Shown here piece after piece: positions 16,444 through 24,686 of a DNA stretch of 35,417 bases. The notes under the pieces were generated by a model that worked only from the letters and a program-made list of their open reading frames with translations, was not told the DNA's origin and searched no databases. Source of the DNA: JBCCEJ01 sp039030335 (GTDB lineage Bacteria > Pseudomonadota > Gammaproteobacteria > HK1). The stretch spans positions 1 to 35,417 of the forward strand of contig JBCCEJ010000058.1 of assembly GCA_039030335.1 (NCBI GenBank). Reading direction: 5' to 3'. The position numbers were made by a program, and so were the translations under genes. Every line of letters starts with the position of its first letter. The stretch's first letter is position 1.

Positions 16444-18045
16444 ATGAGCAATGAAACGTTCGATTACATCGTCATCGGCGCCGGTTCGGCCGGCGCGGCC
16501 GTCGCCTACCGGCTGAGCGCAGACCCCGCGATAAGCGTGCTGCTGCTCGAGGCGGGCCGCGCGAGTCATCCGTGGTCGCGCATACCGGTCGGCTTCGCAA
16601 AACTCATCGATAATCCGGCCGCCAACTGGCTGTACTCCTCCGATCCCGAACCCGGTACGGACAATCGCCGCATTCCGGTTCCGCGCGGCCGCCTCCTCGG
16701 TGGTTCCAGTTCGATCAACGGCATGGTTTTCGTGCGCGGTCAGTCGCATGACTACGATCACTGGGCCCAACTCGGCTGTCGCGGCTGGAGCTACAGCGAC
16801 GTGCTGCCAGTGTTCCGACGTATGGAGAGCTACGCGGACGGCGATGACGAATTCCGGGGTCGCGATGGTCCGTTGAAGGTGGGGAACCACCAGGACGGGG
16901 GGCCGTTCTACGACTCGCTGTTCGCGGCCGCAACGGAAGCTGGGGTGCCGCACAACACCGACTACAACGGTGCGCAGCAAGACGGTATGGGCATGACGCA
17001 GGCGACCATCCGAAACGGCCGGCGTATGAGTACCGCCTACTGTTATCTGGAACCCGCCCGGCATCGCCCGAATCTGAAGATCTGTACGGAGACGCTGACC
17101 GAGGCGGTCCTGATCGAACAGGGCCGCGCGGTCGGAGTGCGCTACCGTCAGGGCGATCAACAGATCACGGCGCATGCTTCTCAAGAAGTGGTCGTGAGCG
17201 CTGGCGCGGTCAATTCTCCCCAGCTGCTGGAGCTCTCCGGTATTGGCCAGCCGGAGCGGCTGGCTGATCTCGGCGTCGCCGTTCAGCATGAATTGCCGGG
17301 CGTGGGGGAGAACTTGCGCGACCATCTGGCGCCCCGCCTGCTCTGGGAAGTGCGCCGCAGTGGGGTCGTCTACACCCAGGGCGCGGGTCTCATCTGGCAA
17401 GGCATCAAATACGCGTTGTTCAGAAGCGGCCTGCTGAGTTTGCCGGCAAGTCCGATTCGGGCCTACCTGCGCAGCCGCGAAGGTCTCGCTTCGCCCGACA
17501 TCGGTGTCGCGTTCTTCCCGTTCATGTCCCGCAACTTCAAGCTGACCCCTGAGCCTGGCCTGACGGCGATTCCCCATCAGCTTCGCCCTGAGAGCACGGG
17601 CTCTATTCACATACGGTCGAAGGACCCGACCGAAGCGCCATCCATTCAGTTCAACTTCCTGTCGGCGGAGCTCGATCGGCAGGTGGTGATCGCGTGCATC
17701 AAGGAGACCCGGCGCCTGCTGAATACGAACGCGATGGATCATCTGCGCGGCACTGAGATTGCACCCGGACCGCAAGTGCGCTCAGACGATGAAATTCTCG
17801 ACTGGGTGCGACGCACCGCGGAGACGGTCTACCACCCCGTCGGCACTTGCAAGATGGGTACCGACCCGCGTGCCGTCGTCGATGAGCGCCTGCGCGTGCA
17901 CGGCATTCGAGGTTTACGCGTTGCAGATGCTTCGATCATGCCGACGTTGACGTCGGGCAATACGAACGCGCCGTCGATCATGATCGGTGAGAAAGCTGCG
18001 CAGATGATTCTCGAAGATCGGGAAGCCGTGGCCGCGGCCGCCTGA
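16444..18045 (+). CDS. GMC-family FAD-dependent alcohol/choline dehydrogenase
   Basis: A 533-aa FAD enzyme of the glucose-methanol-choline oxidoreductase family. The FAD-binding motif YIVIGAGSAGAAVAYRLS lies at the N-terminus. Family signatures are PRGRLLGGSSSINGMVFVRG and VVVSAGAVNSPQLLELSGIG. The catalytic histidine is in VYHPVGTCKMG, and the C-terminal GLRVADASIMPTLTSGNTNA is intact. The ribosome-binding site GGGAGA precedes the ATG. The sequence is close in layout to choline dehydrogenase BetA and to alcohol dehydrogenases AlkJ/PegA. No betaine aldehyde dehydrogenase or BetI is present, so choline is not assured as substrate. It follows the zinc alcohol dehydrogenase by 40 bases. Confidence 0.94.
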   Translation: MSNETFDYIVIGAGSAGAAVAYRLSADPAISVLLLEAGRASHPWSRIPVGFAKLIDNPAANWLYSSDPEPGTDNRRIPVPRGRLLGGSSSINGMVFVRGQSHDYDHWAQLGCRGWSYSDVLPVFRRMESYADGDDEFRGRDGPLKVGNHQDGGPFYDSLFAAATEAGVPHNTDYNGAQQDGMGMTQATIRNGRRMSTAYCYLEPARHRPNLKICTETLTEAVLIEQGRAVGVRYRQGDQQITAHASQEVVVSAGAVNSPQLLELSGIGQPERLADLGVAVQHELPGVGENLRDHLAPRLLWEVRRSGVVYTQGAGLIWQGIKYALFRSGLLSLPASPIRAYLRSREGLASPDIGVAFFPFMSRNFKLTPEPGLTAIPHQLRPESTGSIHIRSKDPTEAPSIQFNFLSAELDRQVVIACIKETRRLLNTNAMDHLRGTEIAPGPQVRSDDEILDWVRRTAETVYHPVGTCKMGTDPRAVVDERLRVHGIRGLRVADASIMPTLTSGNTNAPSIMIGEKAAQMILEDREAVAAAA

Positions 18046-18121
18046 ACCCGCTGCCCAGGAATCGTTGCGCCGCCGTGCCGTGCTGGCACGCCGCGGGCGT
18101 TGGCTGCGGGGACGGCTCTGG

Positions 18122-18919
18122 TCAATAGTTGATCGCCTGTCCAGAACCGCCGTCCACGGCGATGTTTTGCCCCGTGATCGCATCGGCCATCGGCGAGCAA
18201 AAGAACAGCGCCGCGTTGGCAATGTCTTCTGGCTGCACCAGGCGGCCGAGCGGGATCTCTTTGATGGTTTCAGCCAGGATGCTGTCGGTCTCGACGCCAG
18301 CGTCGCGGGCGCGACGCTCGACGTTTTGCAACATGCGTTCGGTCAACGTGTAGCCGGGGTGTACGCAGTTGACCGTGACGTTGTAAGACCCCACCTGTTG
18401 CGCCAGCTGCTTGGTGAAGTTGGACACACCGGCATTGACGATGCCGTTGGTGATGCGAAGGGGCGCGACGATGCGGGCGGTCATGCCACCGATGTTCACG
18501 ATCCGGCCCCAGCCCGCGTGCTGCATGAACGGCAGCACTTCGCGGGCGGCACGAATATAGGCCAGCAGCTTCACGTCGACATGGTACTGCCAGTCTTCGT
18601 CGGTCTGTTCGGCAAACGGTGCGCTCCGGGACGTCACGGCGTTGTTCACCAGGATGTCGATGCGTCCTGCTCGTGCCGCGCTGTTCGCGACGAACGCTTT
18701 TAGTTCGTGCGGCCGGCTGACGTCGGTTGGCATTGGCCATGCGTTTACGCCGCTCGCGCGAATTTCATCGGCGGTTGCTTCGAGCGTGTCGGCGTTGCGT
18801 CCGCAAAGCGCAACGTGAACGCCGTGCTGAGCGAGCAGCAGACCCATCGCCCGGCCTATGCCCCGGCTTCCGCCAGTTATCAGAGCCACGCGGTCTTCGA
18901 GTTGCGTATCAATATGCAT
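18122..18919 (-). CDS. Atypical SDR-fold protein lacking the Asn-Ser-Tyr-Lys tetrad
   Basis: A 265-aa short-chain dehydrogenase/reductase fold. The nucleotide-binding TGGSRGIGRA (residues 15-24) and LVNNA (90-94) are normal, as are the C-terminal RLVQPEDIANAALFF and GQNIAVDGGSG. All four catalytic positions are changed. The active-site Asn of the DVNL segment is K117, the Ser of NISS is G145 (in NIGG), and the Tyr and Lys of YxxxK are N158 and N162 (in RITNGIVNAG). The alignment needs no gaps. It may bind NAD(P)H yet use other chemistry, or act as a binding protein. The ATG at 18919 has a good AAGGAAG site eight bases upstream. The gene is convergent with the GMC gene and divergent from the TauD-like gene. 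Confidence 0.9.
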   Translation of the reverse strand: MHIDTQLEDRVALITGGSRGIGRAMGLLLAQHGVHVALCGRNADTLEATADEIRASGVNAWPMPTDVSRPHELKAFVANSAARAGRIDILVNNAVTSRSAPFAEQTDEDWQYHVDVKLLAYIRAAREVLPFMQHAGWGRIVNIGGMTARIVAPLRITNGIVNAGVSNFTKQLAQQVGSYNVTVNCVHPGYTLTERMLQNVERRARDAGVETDSILAETIKEIPLGRLVQPEDIANAALFFCSPMADAITGQNIAVDGGSGQAINY

Positions 18920-19079
18920 GCGCTTCCTTTTTCTGATGCCGCGCGTTGCCCGAGTCTGCACACGCCGGCTGTATTCCAAAGGCGTGCGAGGGCGCTCTGC
19001 TACCATCGCGTGGTGGTGATTCTCGCACGCGACGCACCGGTTGCGTTCGGCGTGCCGTATCCGGCGGAGGACAAAAGCT

Positions 19080-19964
19080 ATGCGTAATCAACTCAGAATC
19101 ATGCCAATGGTAGGCCCATTGGGCGCGGACGTGTGGGGCGTCGACCTCGAATCGCTGACCGACGGTGAGTTCGAAGACATCTACGCTGCGTGGCTGGAGC
19201 ACGATGGCGTTCTGCGCCTGCCGGGTCAATTCGTGCCCGTCGAAGTCATGCTGGACTTCGCGGCTCGGTTCGGCGTGCTCGACGATGCACCGATCACGTC
19301 AAAGGGCCACGCCAAGAGTTTTCGGCCCGACCTGCCGAAGCTCGCCGTGATCTCGAACATTGTCGAGGACGGCAAGCCGCTCGGTTCGCTAGGCAGCCTG
19401 GAATCCGCGTGGCATACCGATATGTCCTACAACGACGTGCCGCCGAAAGCGAGCATTCTGCAGGGTGTGGAGTTACCCCGGATGGGCGGCGCGACGGGTT
19501 ACGCAAACATGTACACGGTCCTCGACACCTTGCCGAGCGACCTCCGTGCCAGTCTCGAAGGGCTGACCTGTAAGCACGACGCGTCGCGCGACAGTGTTGG
19601 CATTGTGCGGCGTGGCTTCGAGGAGGCGTATGGGGATCGCAGCGATGTGCCGGGCGCTGTGCATCCGCTGGTTGTCAAGCATCCGGAAACCGGGCGCGAC
19701 TGTCTGTACCTCGGGCGTCGCGCGCTTGCGCACATTCCGGAACTTTCTTCGCAAGACAGTGACCAACTGCTCGACCTCCTGTGGGCCCACGCGAGCCAGG
19801 AGCGGTTCGCGTGGTACCAGCACTGGCGGCAGGGTGACATCGTCGTGTGGGACAACCGCTGCACGATGCACCGCCGCGATGCGTTGGATCCGTCGGAACG
19901 TCGCCTGCTGTACCGGGCGCAGATTCAAGGTGAGCGCCCGAGTGCCGCGGATCAGGCGGCTTGA
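19080..19964 (+). CDS. TauD/TfdA-family Fe(II)/2-oxoglutarate-dependent dioxygenase
   Basis: A 294-aa cytoplasmic hydroxylase that couples decarboxylation of 2-oxoglutarate to oxidation of a small acid. The iron ligands are H112 and D114 in WHTDMSY and the distal histidine in CTMHRRDA. ERRLLYRAQI carries the arginine that binds 2-oxoglutarate. The N-terminus, PMVGPLGADVWGVDLESL, is typical of the family. The ATG at 19080 is chosen for that reason. No sulfonate transporter is nearby, so taurine is only one possibility. The gene opens a forward series with an exported amidohydrolase, a YtkA-like protein and a di-heme protein. Confidence 0.93.
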   Translation: MRNQLRIMPMVGPLGADVWGVDLESLTDGEFEDIYAAWLEHDGVLRLPGQFVPVEVMLDFAARFGVLDDAPITSKGHAKSFRPDLPKLAVISNIVEDGKPLGSLGSLESAWHTDMSYNDVPPKASILQGVELPRMGGATGYANMYTVLDTLPSDLRASLEGLTCKHDASRDSVGIVRRGFEEAYGDRSDVPGAVHPLVVKHPETGRDCLYLGRRALAHIPELSSQDSDQLLDLLWAHASQERFAWYQHWRQGDIVVWDNRCTMHRRDALDPSERRLLYRAQIQGERPSAADQAA

Positions 19965-19991
19965 GCAATCCCTGACGAAGAGCACAAGTTG

Positions 19992-20936
19992 ATGACCGGT
20001 TGGATGGCAAGCCTCTCGGCCCGGCTGACAAGAGCAGAGCCAAACCACGCGCGCAACGTAGGGGCGTCGCAGCGTGTGCCGGCATCGCGCCGCACCGCCA
20101 TGGTGATTTCCCCGTGTCTGCTCGCCGTCAGCTGTGTCGCCGCGCTATCGGTGCCCGCCGCGGTAAGTGCCGCCGAACAGGGGATGGCGTTGGTGGATGC
20201 GCACATCCACTACAGCCATGACGCCTGGGAGCAGTTGCCGCCCTCCAAGGCTGTTGAGGTTCTGCGGCGCGCTGGCCTGAAGCACGCGTTTGTGTCGAGT
20301 TCCAGCGACGAAGGCACGCAGAAACTGTACGCCGTTGCGCCCGACTTCATCGTACCGGTGCTCCGTCCGTACCGCCGGCGCGGCGAACTGTCGACCTGGC
20401 TCCACGACGAAACGGTCGTGCCGATGTTGGATGACCTGCTAAAGCGCAACCGTTATGCCGGTATCGGTGAGTTTCACGCCTATGGCGAGGATATCGATCT
20501 GCCGGTCTTGCAGCGCGTCATACAACTTGCGAAACAGCACAGAATCTTCTTGCACGCACATTCTGACGCTGATGCCGTGGAGCGCATCTTCGCGAGTGAC
20601 CCGGATGCGATCGTGCTGTGGGCGCACTCCGGGTTCGAGGATCCAGCAGAGGTCGGGGCCATGCTGGAGAAGTACCCGAACCTGTGGGCCGACCTCGCGT
20701 TTCGCAGCGAACACGAATCCGGCGGCGAAGTTACGGAAGAGTGGCGCGTGCTGTTCGAGCGGTTCCCGAAACGGTTCATGTTGGGTACCGATACATTCGC
20801 GCCGGAGCGGTGGTATTACGTCGAAGACGCGGCGGCCGACAACCGCGTGTGGCTCGCGACGTTGCCAAGAGCGCTGGCCGAGCGGATCGGCGCTTCCAAT
20901 GCGATGGAGTTGCTGTCTCGTACGTCGTTTCGTTGA
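19992..20936 (+). CDS. Exported amidohydrolase-superfamily protein
   Basis: A 314-aa metal-dependent hydrolase with a TIM-barrel fold. Metal-ligand positions are all recognisable: HIH in LVDAHIHYS, the acid in GIGEFHAYG, HAH in IFLHAHSDA, WAHSG and GTDTFAPERW. The N-terminus has SRRTAMVI followed by a hydrophobic stretch ending VPAAVSAAEQ, a plausible twin-arginine or Sec signal, so it should act in the periplasm. Starts at ATG 19992 or ATG 20100 are possible. The earlier one keeps the arginine pair and leaves a 27-base gap after the TauD-like gene. The stop overlaps the next start as TGATG. The substrate is unknown. Confidence 0.85.
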   Translation: MTGWMASLSARLTRAEPNHARNVGASQRVPASRRTAMVISPCLLAVSCVAALSVPAAVSAAEQGMALVDAHIHYSHDAWEQLPPSKAVEVLRRAGLKHAFVSSSSDEGTQKLYAVAPDFIVPVLRPYRRRGELSTWLHDETVVPMLDDLLKRNRYAGIGEFHAYGEDIDLPVLQRVIQLAKQHRIFLHAHSDADAVERIFASDPDAIVLWAHSGFEDPAEVGAMLEKYPNLWADLAFRSEHESGGEVTEEWRVLFERFPKRFMLGTDTFAPERWYYVEDAAADNRVWLATLPRALAERIGASNAMELLSRTSFR

Positions 20937-21346
20937 TGGTTGGCCAGTGGCGTAGCACGGCGGCCGCGTGGCTCGTGGCGCTGGCTCCACAGGTATTCGG
21001 CTGCGATCCCCTCGATCGCACCGAGCACGCCGCGCGCGGGAAAGGTGTGACCGTCGCCTACAGTTGGGTATCAGGCCCTCCGGCCGTGGGCGAACTTGCG
21101 ACACTGCGACTCAGACTCTGCGATATCAGCGGAGCGCCCGCCGGCGGGAAACTGAGCGTCGATGCGGTCATGCCCGCCCACGGCCACGGCATGAACTACA
21201 CACCGCCCACTGTCGAGGTCGCCGACGAACCGGTAGCGGTGACCGGTTTGCTGTTTCACATGCCTGGACGCTGGCAGCTGCGCTTCAAGTTACGCGGCGA
21301 TGGCGTAACCCGCCGGGCGCACGCGGATTTTCTGCTTGCGCACTGA
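20936..21346 (+). CDS. Small exported YtkA-like/FixH-like beta-sandwich protein
   Basis: A 136-aa protein. A short hydrophobic N-terminus (AAAWLVALAPQVFGC) could be a signal peptide with a non-ideal lipoprotein cysteine. The body resembles the YtkA-like domain, with VDAVMPAHGHGMNYTPPTVE and GLLFHMPGRWQLRFKL. The histidines and methionines in AHGHGM could bind copper; that is inference from the family context. It is translationally coupled to the amidohydrolase in front (TGATG). It also overlaps the start of the di-heme protein behind, pointing to a common periplasmic function. Confidence 0.75.
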   Translation: MVGQWRSTAAAWLVALAPQVFGCDPLDRTEHAARGKGVTVAYSWVSGPPAVGELATLRLRLCDISGAPAGGKLSVDAVMPAHGHGMNYTPPTVEVADEPVAVTGLLFHMPGRWQLRFKLRGDGVTRRAHADFLLAH

Positions 21347-22556
21347 CGATCTTCTGACCGGATGCGCGCGGCTTCGAACCTGGTGCGTGCTGATAGGTTT
21401 GCTCTTCAGCCTGCCGGTTGGTGCCGATCCCCTGGTGACGTTGAGCACGGCTGAGCGGGCTGTGATCGCCGCCCACGCTGGCTGGCCGGCGCCCTGGCAA
21501 CCGGACGACAGCAATCGGGTTTCGGGTGATCCGCTCGCCGCCGCGGTAGGCGCCGCGCTGTTCTTCGACAAAGCGGTGTCAGCGGGTGGGGATATGGCTT
21601 GCAGCACTTGCCATAGGCCGGACCGATGGTTCACCGACGGGCGTCGGCGAGCGCAGGGCCGTCAGTTGCTGAAGCGCAATACGCCGACCGTCGTCGATTC
21701 GCGCTGGCAACGATGGTTTGGCTGGGGCGGCGCGCACGACAGTCTCTGGTCCCAGAGCCTGCGCGCCCTGACGGCGCCGGACGAGATGGGTGCCAGTGCG
21801 GCCGACGTCGCAGCTTACCTGCGTCGGGATCAACAGCTCTCGTGCGGTCTCGCGCAGGCGTTCGATACCTCGCTTGCAGACGCAGATGACGAAGCGCTGC
21901 TGGTGATGGCGGGTAAGGCGTTGGCGGCATACCAGGAATCGATTGTGACCCGACCGTCACCTTTCGACCGGTTTGCGGCCGCTGTGATCGCAGGCGATGT
22001 ATCGGCCATGCAGGCTTACCCGCCGGGCGCGCTGGCGGGCCTGAAACTGTTCGTCGGGCGCGGCCGCTGCAGCGTTTGCCATCTCGGCCCGAGATTCACC
22101 AACGATGAGTTCGCGGACGTCGCCGTACCCTATTTCGTCGACGGCGGCGTCGACAAGGGCCGGTTCGCTGGCATCCGCGCTGTGCGTGATAATCCCTACA
22201 ATCGCCTTGGCGTTTTCAGTGATGCGGATGCGGATTCGCAACGCTCCGCGCTGACGCAGTTCGTCGCCCGTCAGGGACGCAATTTCGGTGAGTTCCGGGT
22301 GCCGAGCCTGCGCAACGTTACGCGTACGGCGCCGTACATGCATGACGGCTCGCTCAAGACCCTCGCGGAGGTTGTCGAGCACTACTCGGAACTGAATGAA
22401 GAGCGCCTGCATGCAAGCGGCGCGCAGCTCCTGCGCGCGTTACGTCTTGACGACCGGCAGAAAAATGAGTTGCTCGCCTTTCTGCGAAGCCTGACCAGCG
22501 ATCTCGTCGAATCACCCGACCACGATGGGCTGCTGGCCGCCCGTTGCCCACCCTGA
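21336..22556 (+). CDS. Di-heme cytochrome c peroxidase/MauG-family protein
   Basis: A periplasmic protein of up to 406 aa with two c-type heme sites, CSTCH and CSVCH. A signal-like segment VLIGLLFSLPVGAD lies at the N-terminus. Family segments are ALFFDKAVSAGGDMACSTCH, LKRNTPTVVDSRWQRWFGWG, LKLFVGRGRCSVCHLGPRF and RVPSLRNVTRTAPYMHDGSL. The stretch with WFGWGGAHDSLWSQSL and EMG is more like the MauG/MbnH branch, which oxidises protein residues, than classical hydrogen peroxide scavenging CcpA. There is no in-frame ATG near the start. TTG 21336 overlaps the preceding gene and GTG 21387 is the alternative. A partner substrate, if any, would plausibly be the YtkA-like neighbour. Confidence 0.9.
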   Translation: MRTDDLLTGCARLRTWCVLIGLLFSLPVGADPLVTLSTAERAVIAAHAGWPAPWQPDDSNRVSGDPLAAAVGAALFFDKAVSAGGDMACSTCHRPDRWFTDGRRRAQGRQLLKRNTPTVVDSRWQRWFGWGGAHDSLWSQSLRALTAPDEMGASAADVAAYLRRDQQLSCGLAQAFDTSLADADDEALLVMAGKALAAYQESIVTRPSPFDRFAAAVIAGDVSAMQAYPPGALAGLKLFVGRGRCSVCHLGPRFTNDEFADVAVPYFVDGGVDKGRFAGIRAVRDNPYNRLGVFSDADADSQRSALTQFVARQGRNFGEFRVPSLRNVTRTAPYMHDGSLKTLAEVVEHYSELNEERLHASGAQLLRALRLDDRQKNELLAFLRSLTSDLVESPDHDGLLAARCPP

Positions 22557-22605
22557 GCTCTGCTGTCACGACACGGGGCTCGCGTGAATGGTCAGCCCGT
22601 CGGGC

Positions 22606-23406
22606 TCAGTAACGCGCGAGTCCACCCTCCGCCGGGATGACGGCACCATTGACCATGCGCGACTCATCGGACGCCAGGAACAGCGCTACATTGGCGATGT
22701 CCTCCGGTACACCCACGCTGAACGGATGGCGCTTATCGAAGATGGAAGCGTTCGCGACTTGCGCCGCTTCCGCTTGGGCGGCGGCCGGCTGAGTCGGGTC
22801 GAGGCCGCTGCGCTCGAGTATGCGTTCCGAGAGGATGAGGCCAGGGGCGATCGCGTTCGCGCGGATGTTGTCTCGCCAGTACCGGCCCGCCAGGGCCTGG
22901 GTGAACGCGATGATGCCGCCCTTCGCGGACGAATAGACGTGCCCCGGGAAGTTGCCTTTCAGTGCGACGACGGAGCTGAAGTTGACGATGGCGCCGCCGC
23001 CGGCCGCGCTCAGATGCGGAATGCCGAACCGGCAGCACAGAAACGGGCCCTTCAGATCGAGTGCGATCGTATGGTCCCACACGTCGAGGTCGACATCGGT
23101 GACGGGCCGGTCCGACGCGATGGAGCCGCCAGCACAGTTCACGAGCACGTGCAGCGCCTCAAACCGGGCGACCGCGTCGGCAAATGCCTGCTCGACACTG
23201 TCCGGCGCCGTCACGTCAGTATGTACGAATAGCGCGTCACCGCCCGCGGCCTCGACCTTCGAGACGGTCTCTTCGCCGCGCGCTCGGTCGAGTTCTGCCA
23301 CGACGATGCGTGCCCCTTCGGCCGCGAATGCCAGCGCGGATGCCCGGCCGATGCCGGCGCCCGCGCCGGTGATGAATGCCACCTTGCCAGCCAGCCTGTC
23401 GGTCAT
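22606..23406 (-). CDS. SDR-family NAD(P)-dependent oxidoreductase
   Basis: A 266-aa classical short-chain dehydrogenase. TGAGAGIGRA is the nucleotide motif, and the acidic end of the second strand (VAELDRARG) suggests NAD(H). LVNCAGG follows, and the catalytic serine and Tyr/Lys pair lie in NFSSVVALKG and YSSAKGG. The fourth tetrad position is D rather than N (ALDLKG). The C-terminal VPEDIANVALFLASDES and GAVIPAEGG are intact. The gene lies 34 bases downstream of cobC, so it may be co-transcribed, although nothing links it to cobalamin synthesis. The substrate is unknown. Confidence 0.93.
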   Translation of the reverse strand: MTDRLAGKVAFITGAGAGIGRASALAFAAEGARIVVAELDRARGEETVSKVEAAGGDALFVHTDVTAPDSVEQAFADAVARFEALHVLVNCAGGSIASDRPVTDVDLDVWDHTIALDLKGPFLCCRFGIPHLSAAGGGAIVNFSSVVALKGNFPGHVYSSAKGGIIAFTQALAGRYWRDNIRANAIAPGLILSERILERSGLDPTQPAAAQAEAAQVANASIFDKRHPFSVGVPEDIANVALFLASDESRMVNGAVIPAEGGLARY

Positions 23407-23440
23407 TTTCGTGCTCTGTCAGCCATGCGCTGCACGGAGC

Positions 23441-24487
23441 CTAGCACGCGGTTGTCGACGGCCGTTCGGTGAGCAGCCCGACGAGACGCTGTTCGCAATC
23501 GGGATCGGGCGGTACGCCGATGCGAAGCCATGTCGGGCGCTCGGCAAAGCGCCGGAGCAGGATGTGCTGATGTGCGGCAGTCCGCCAAATGGCCTCGGCG
23601 TCAGCGTGCTCGAGCAGCAGAAACAGTGGTGTCTTACCCACCACCCGGATATCTGGCTCGCCCGCCGTCGCGGCCTTTAGCGCAGCAGCGAATGATGTCA
23701 TCGCGCCGTCGAGTCGCGTGCGGGTGGATTGCTGCCAGGCTGAATCGGCAAGTGCCTGGCACCCGATGGAGAGGGCCGGCCCGGACACCGGCCACGGTCC
23801 GACAGCGCGTTCCAACTGCGCCCGGTCTGTGCCGCTGGTGAGGGCGAAGCCGAGGCGCAGCCCCGCCAGTCCAAAGAACTTGCCGAAACTCTTCAGCACG
23901 ACCAAACCGTTGACACCGGCATCTCCGGCCACCGACTGACCCGGTACGACGTCGGCAAACGCTTCATCCACGACCAGCAAGCCGCCGCGGCGAGCCAGCT
24001 CGCGATGCGCGGCGCGCAGCTCGTCAGCCGCGCAAGTCCCGGCATCAGGATTGTTCGGATTCGTGACCACGACGACATCAGCGCTCGCCACGGCTTCGGC
24101 TAGCGTCAGCCCGGTTGCAACGTCGTTGCCGGCATTGCGCCAGCTCGTTGCGTGTTCCGAGTAACTGAGTCTGCCAACGATCGCGACCCGGGCTCCGGGC
24201 CGGAGCCCCGGCAGTTGTTGGATCAGAGCCTGACTGCCCGGTGCCGGGACCACCGATGCCGATGGACCGGCGCCGTAGTAACGCGCGGCGGCGCGACGCA
24301 GACGCGACAATCCTGCCTCCCCCGGTAGCCGCGCCCAGTCCGCCGCAGGGGGCGGGTCGAACGCGTACGGCCATGGGTTGATACCGGTGGACAGATCCAA
24401 CCAGTCGGTGGCCTGGCCGCCAAACTCACGCGCGGCCCAGTCGAGGTTGCCGCCATGGGCGCCCTCTGCAATTGGTGTAGCGGTCAT
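23441..24487 (-). CDS. cobC: Threonine-phosphate decarboxylase (cobalamin biosynthesis)
   Basis: A 348-aa PLP enzyme of the CobC/CobD branch of fold-type I aminotransferases. It makes the aminopropanol phosphate linker of cobalamin. The N-terminus HGGNLDWAAREFGGQATDWL with DLSTGINPWPY is diagnostic of the family. TNPNNPDAG, LLVVDEAFADV and the PLP lysine in LKSFGKFFGLAGLRLG are present. The ATG at 24487 fits the family start. No other cobalamin synthesis gene is in the window, but a B12-controlled cobalt transporter lies 2.6 kb away. It is divergent from the Rieske oxygenase gene across a 199-base gap. Confidence 0.93.
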   Translation of the reverse strand: MTATPIAEGAHGGNLDWAAREFGGQATDWLDLSTGINPWPYAFDPPPAADWARLPGEAGLSRLRRAAARYYGAGPSASVVPAPGSQALIQQLPGLRPGARVAIVGRLSYSEHATSWRNAGNDVATGLTLAEAVASADVVVVTNPNNPDAGTCAADELRAAHRELARRGGLLVVDEAFADVVPGQSVAGDAGVNGLVVLKSFGKFFGLAGLRLGFALTSGTDRAQLERAVGPWPVSGPALSIGCQALADSAWQQSTRTRLDGAMTSFAAALKAATAGEPDIRVVGKTPLFLLLEHADAEAIWRTAAHQHILLRRFAERPTWLRIGVPPDPDCEQRLVGLLTERPSTTAC

Positions 24488-24686
24488 CGGGATGTATGGA
24501 AGATGGCGAATTGAACGGTGGCGCCAAGTCACGGCGGGCCGAGGTTACGGTGCTCATCGACGTGCCGGAACTGCCGGTTTGTCTTCGGTCGCAATTCCGC
24601 CAGAACTTGTCGTCGGCAGTATGTCGCCTGGTCCGGCCCGACGCCACCATCGCGGCGTTCCGGTAGCGGCGGTGAGGAATCTGAGG

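Noticed and set aside
16336..17775. Long antisense open frame of 479 codons opposite the GMC gene
   Set aside because: The forward frame carries all GMC signatures. The antisense frame is a by-product of GC-rich codon use and shows no motif.
18060..18120. Terminator between the convergent GMC and SDR genes (CGTGCC/GGCACG hairpin)
   Set aside because: The stem is only six base pairs and has no T-run on either strand.
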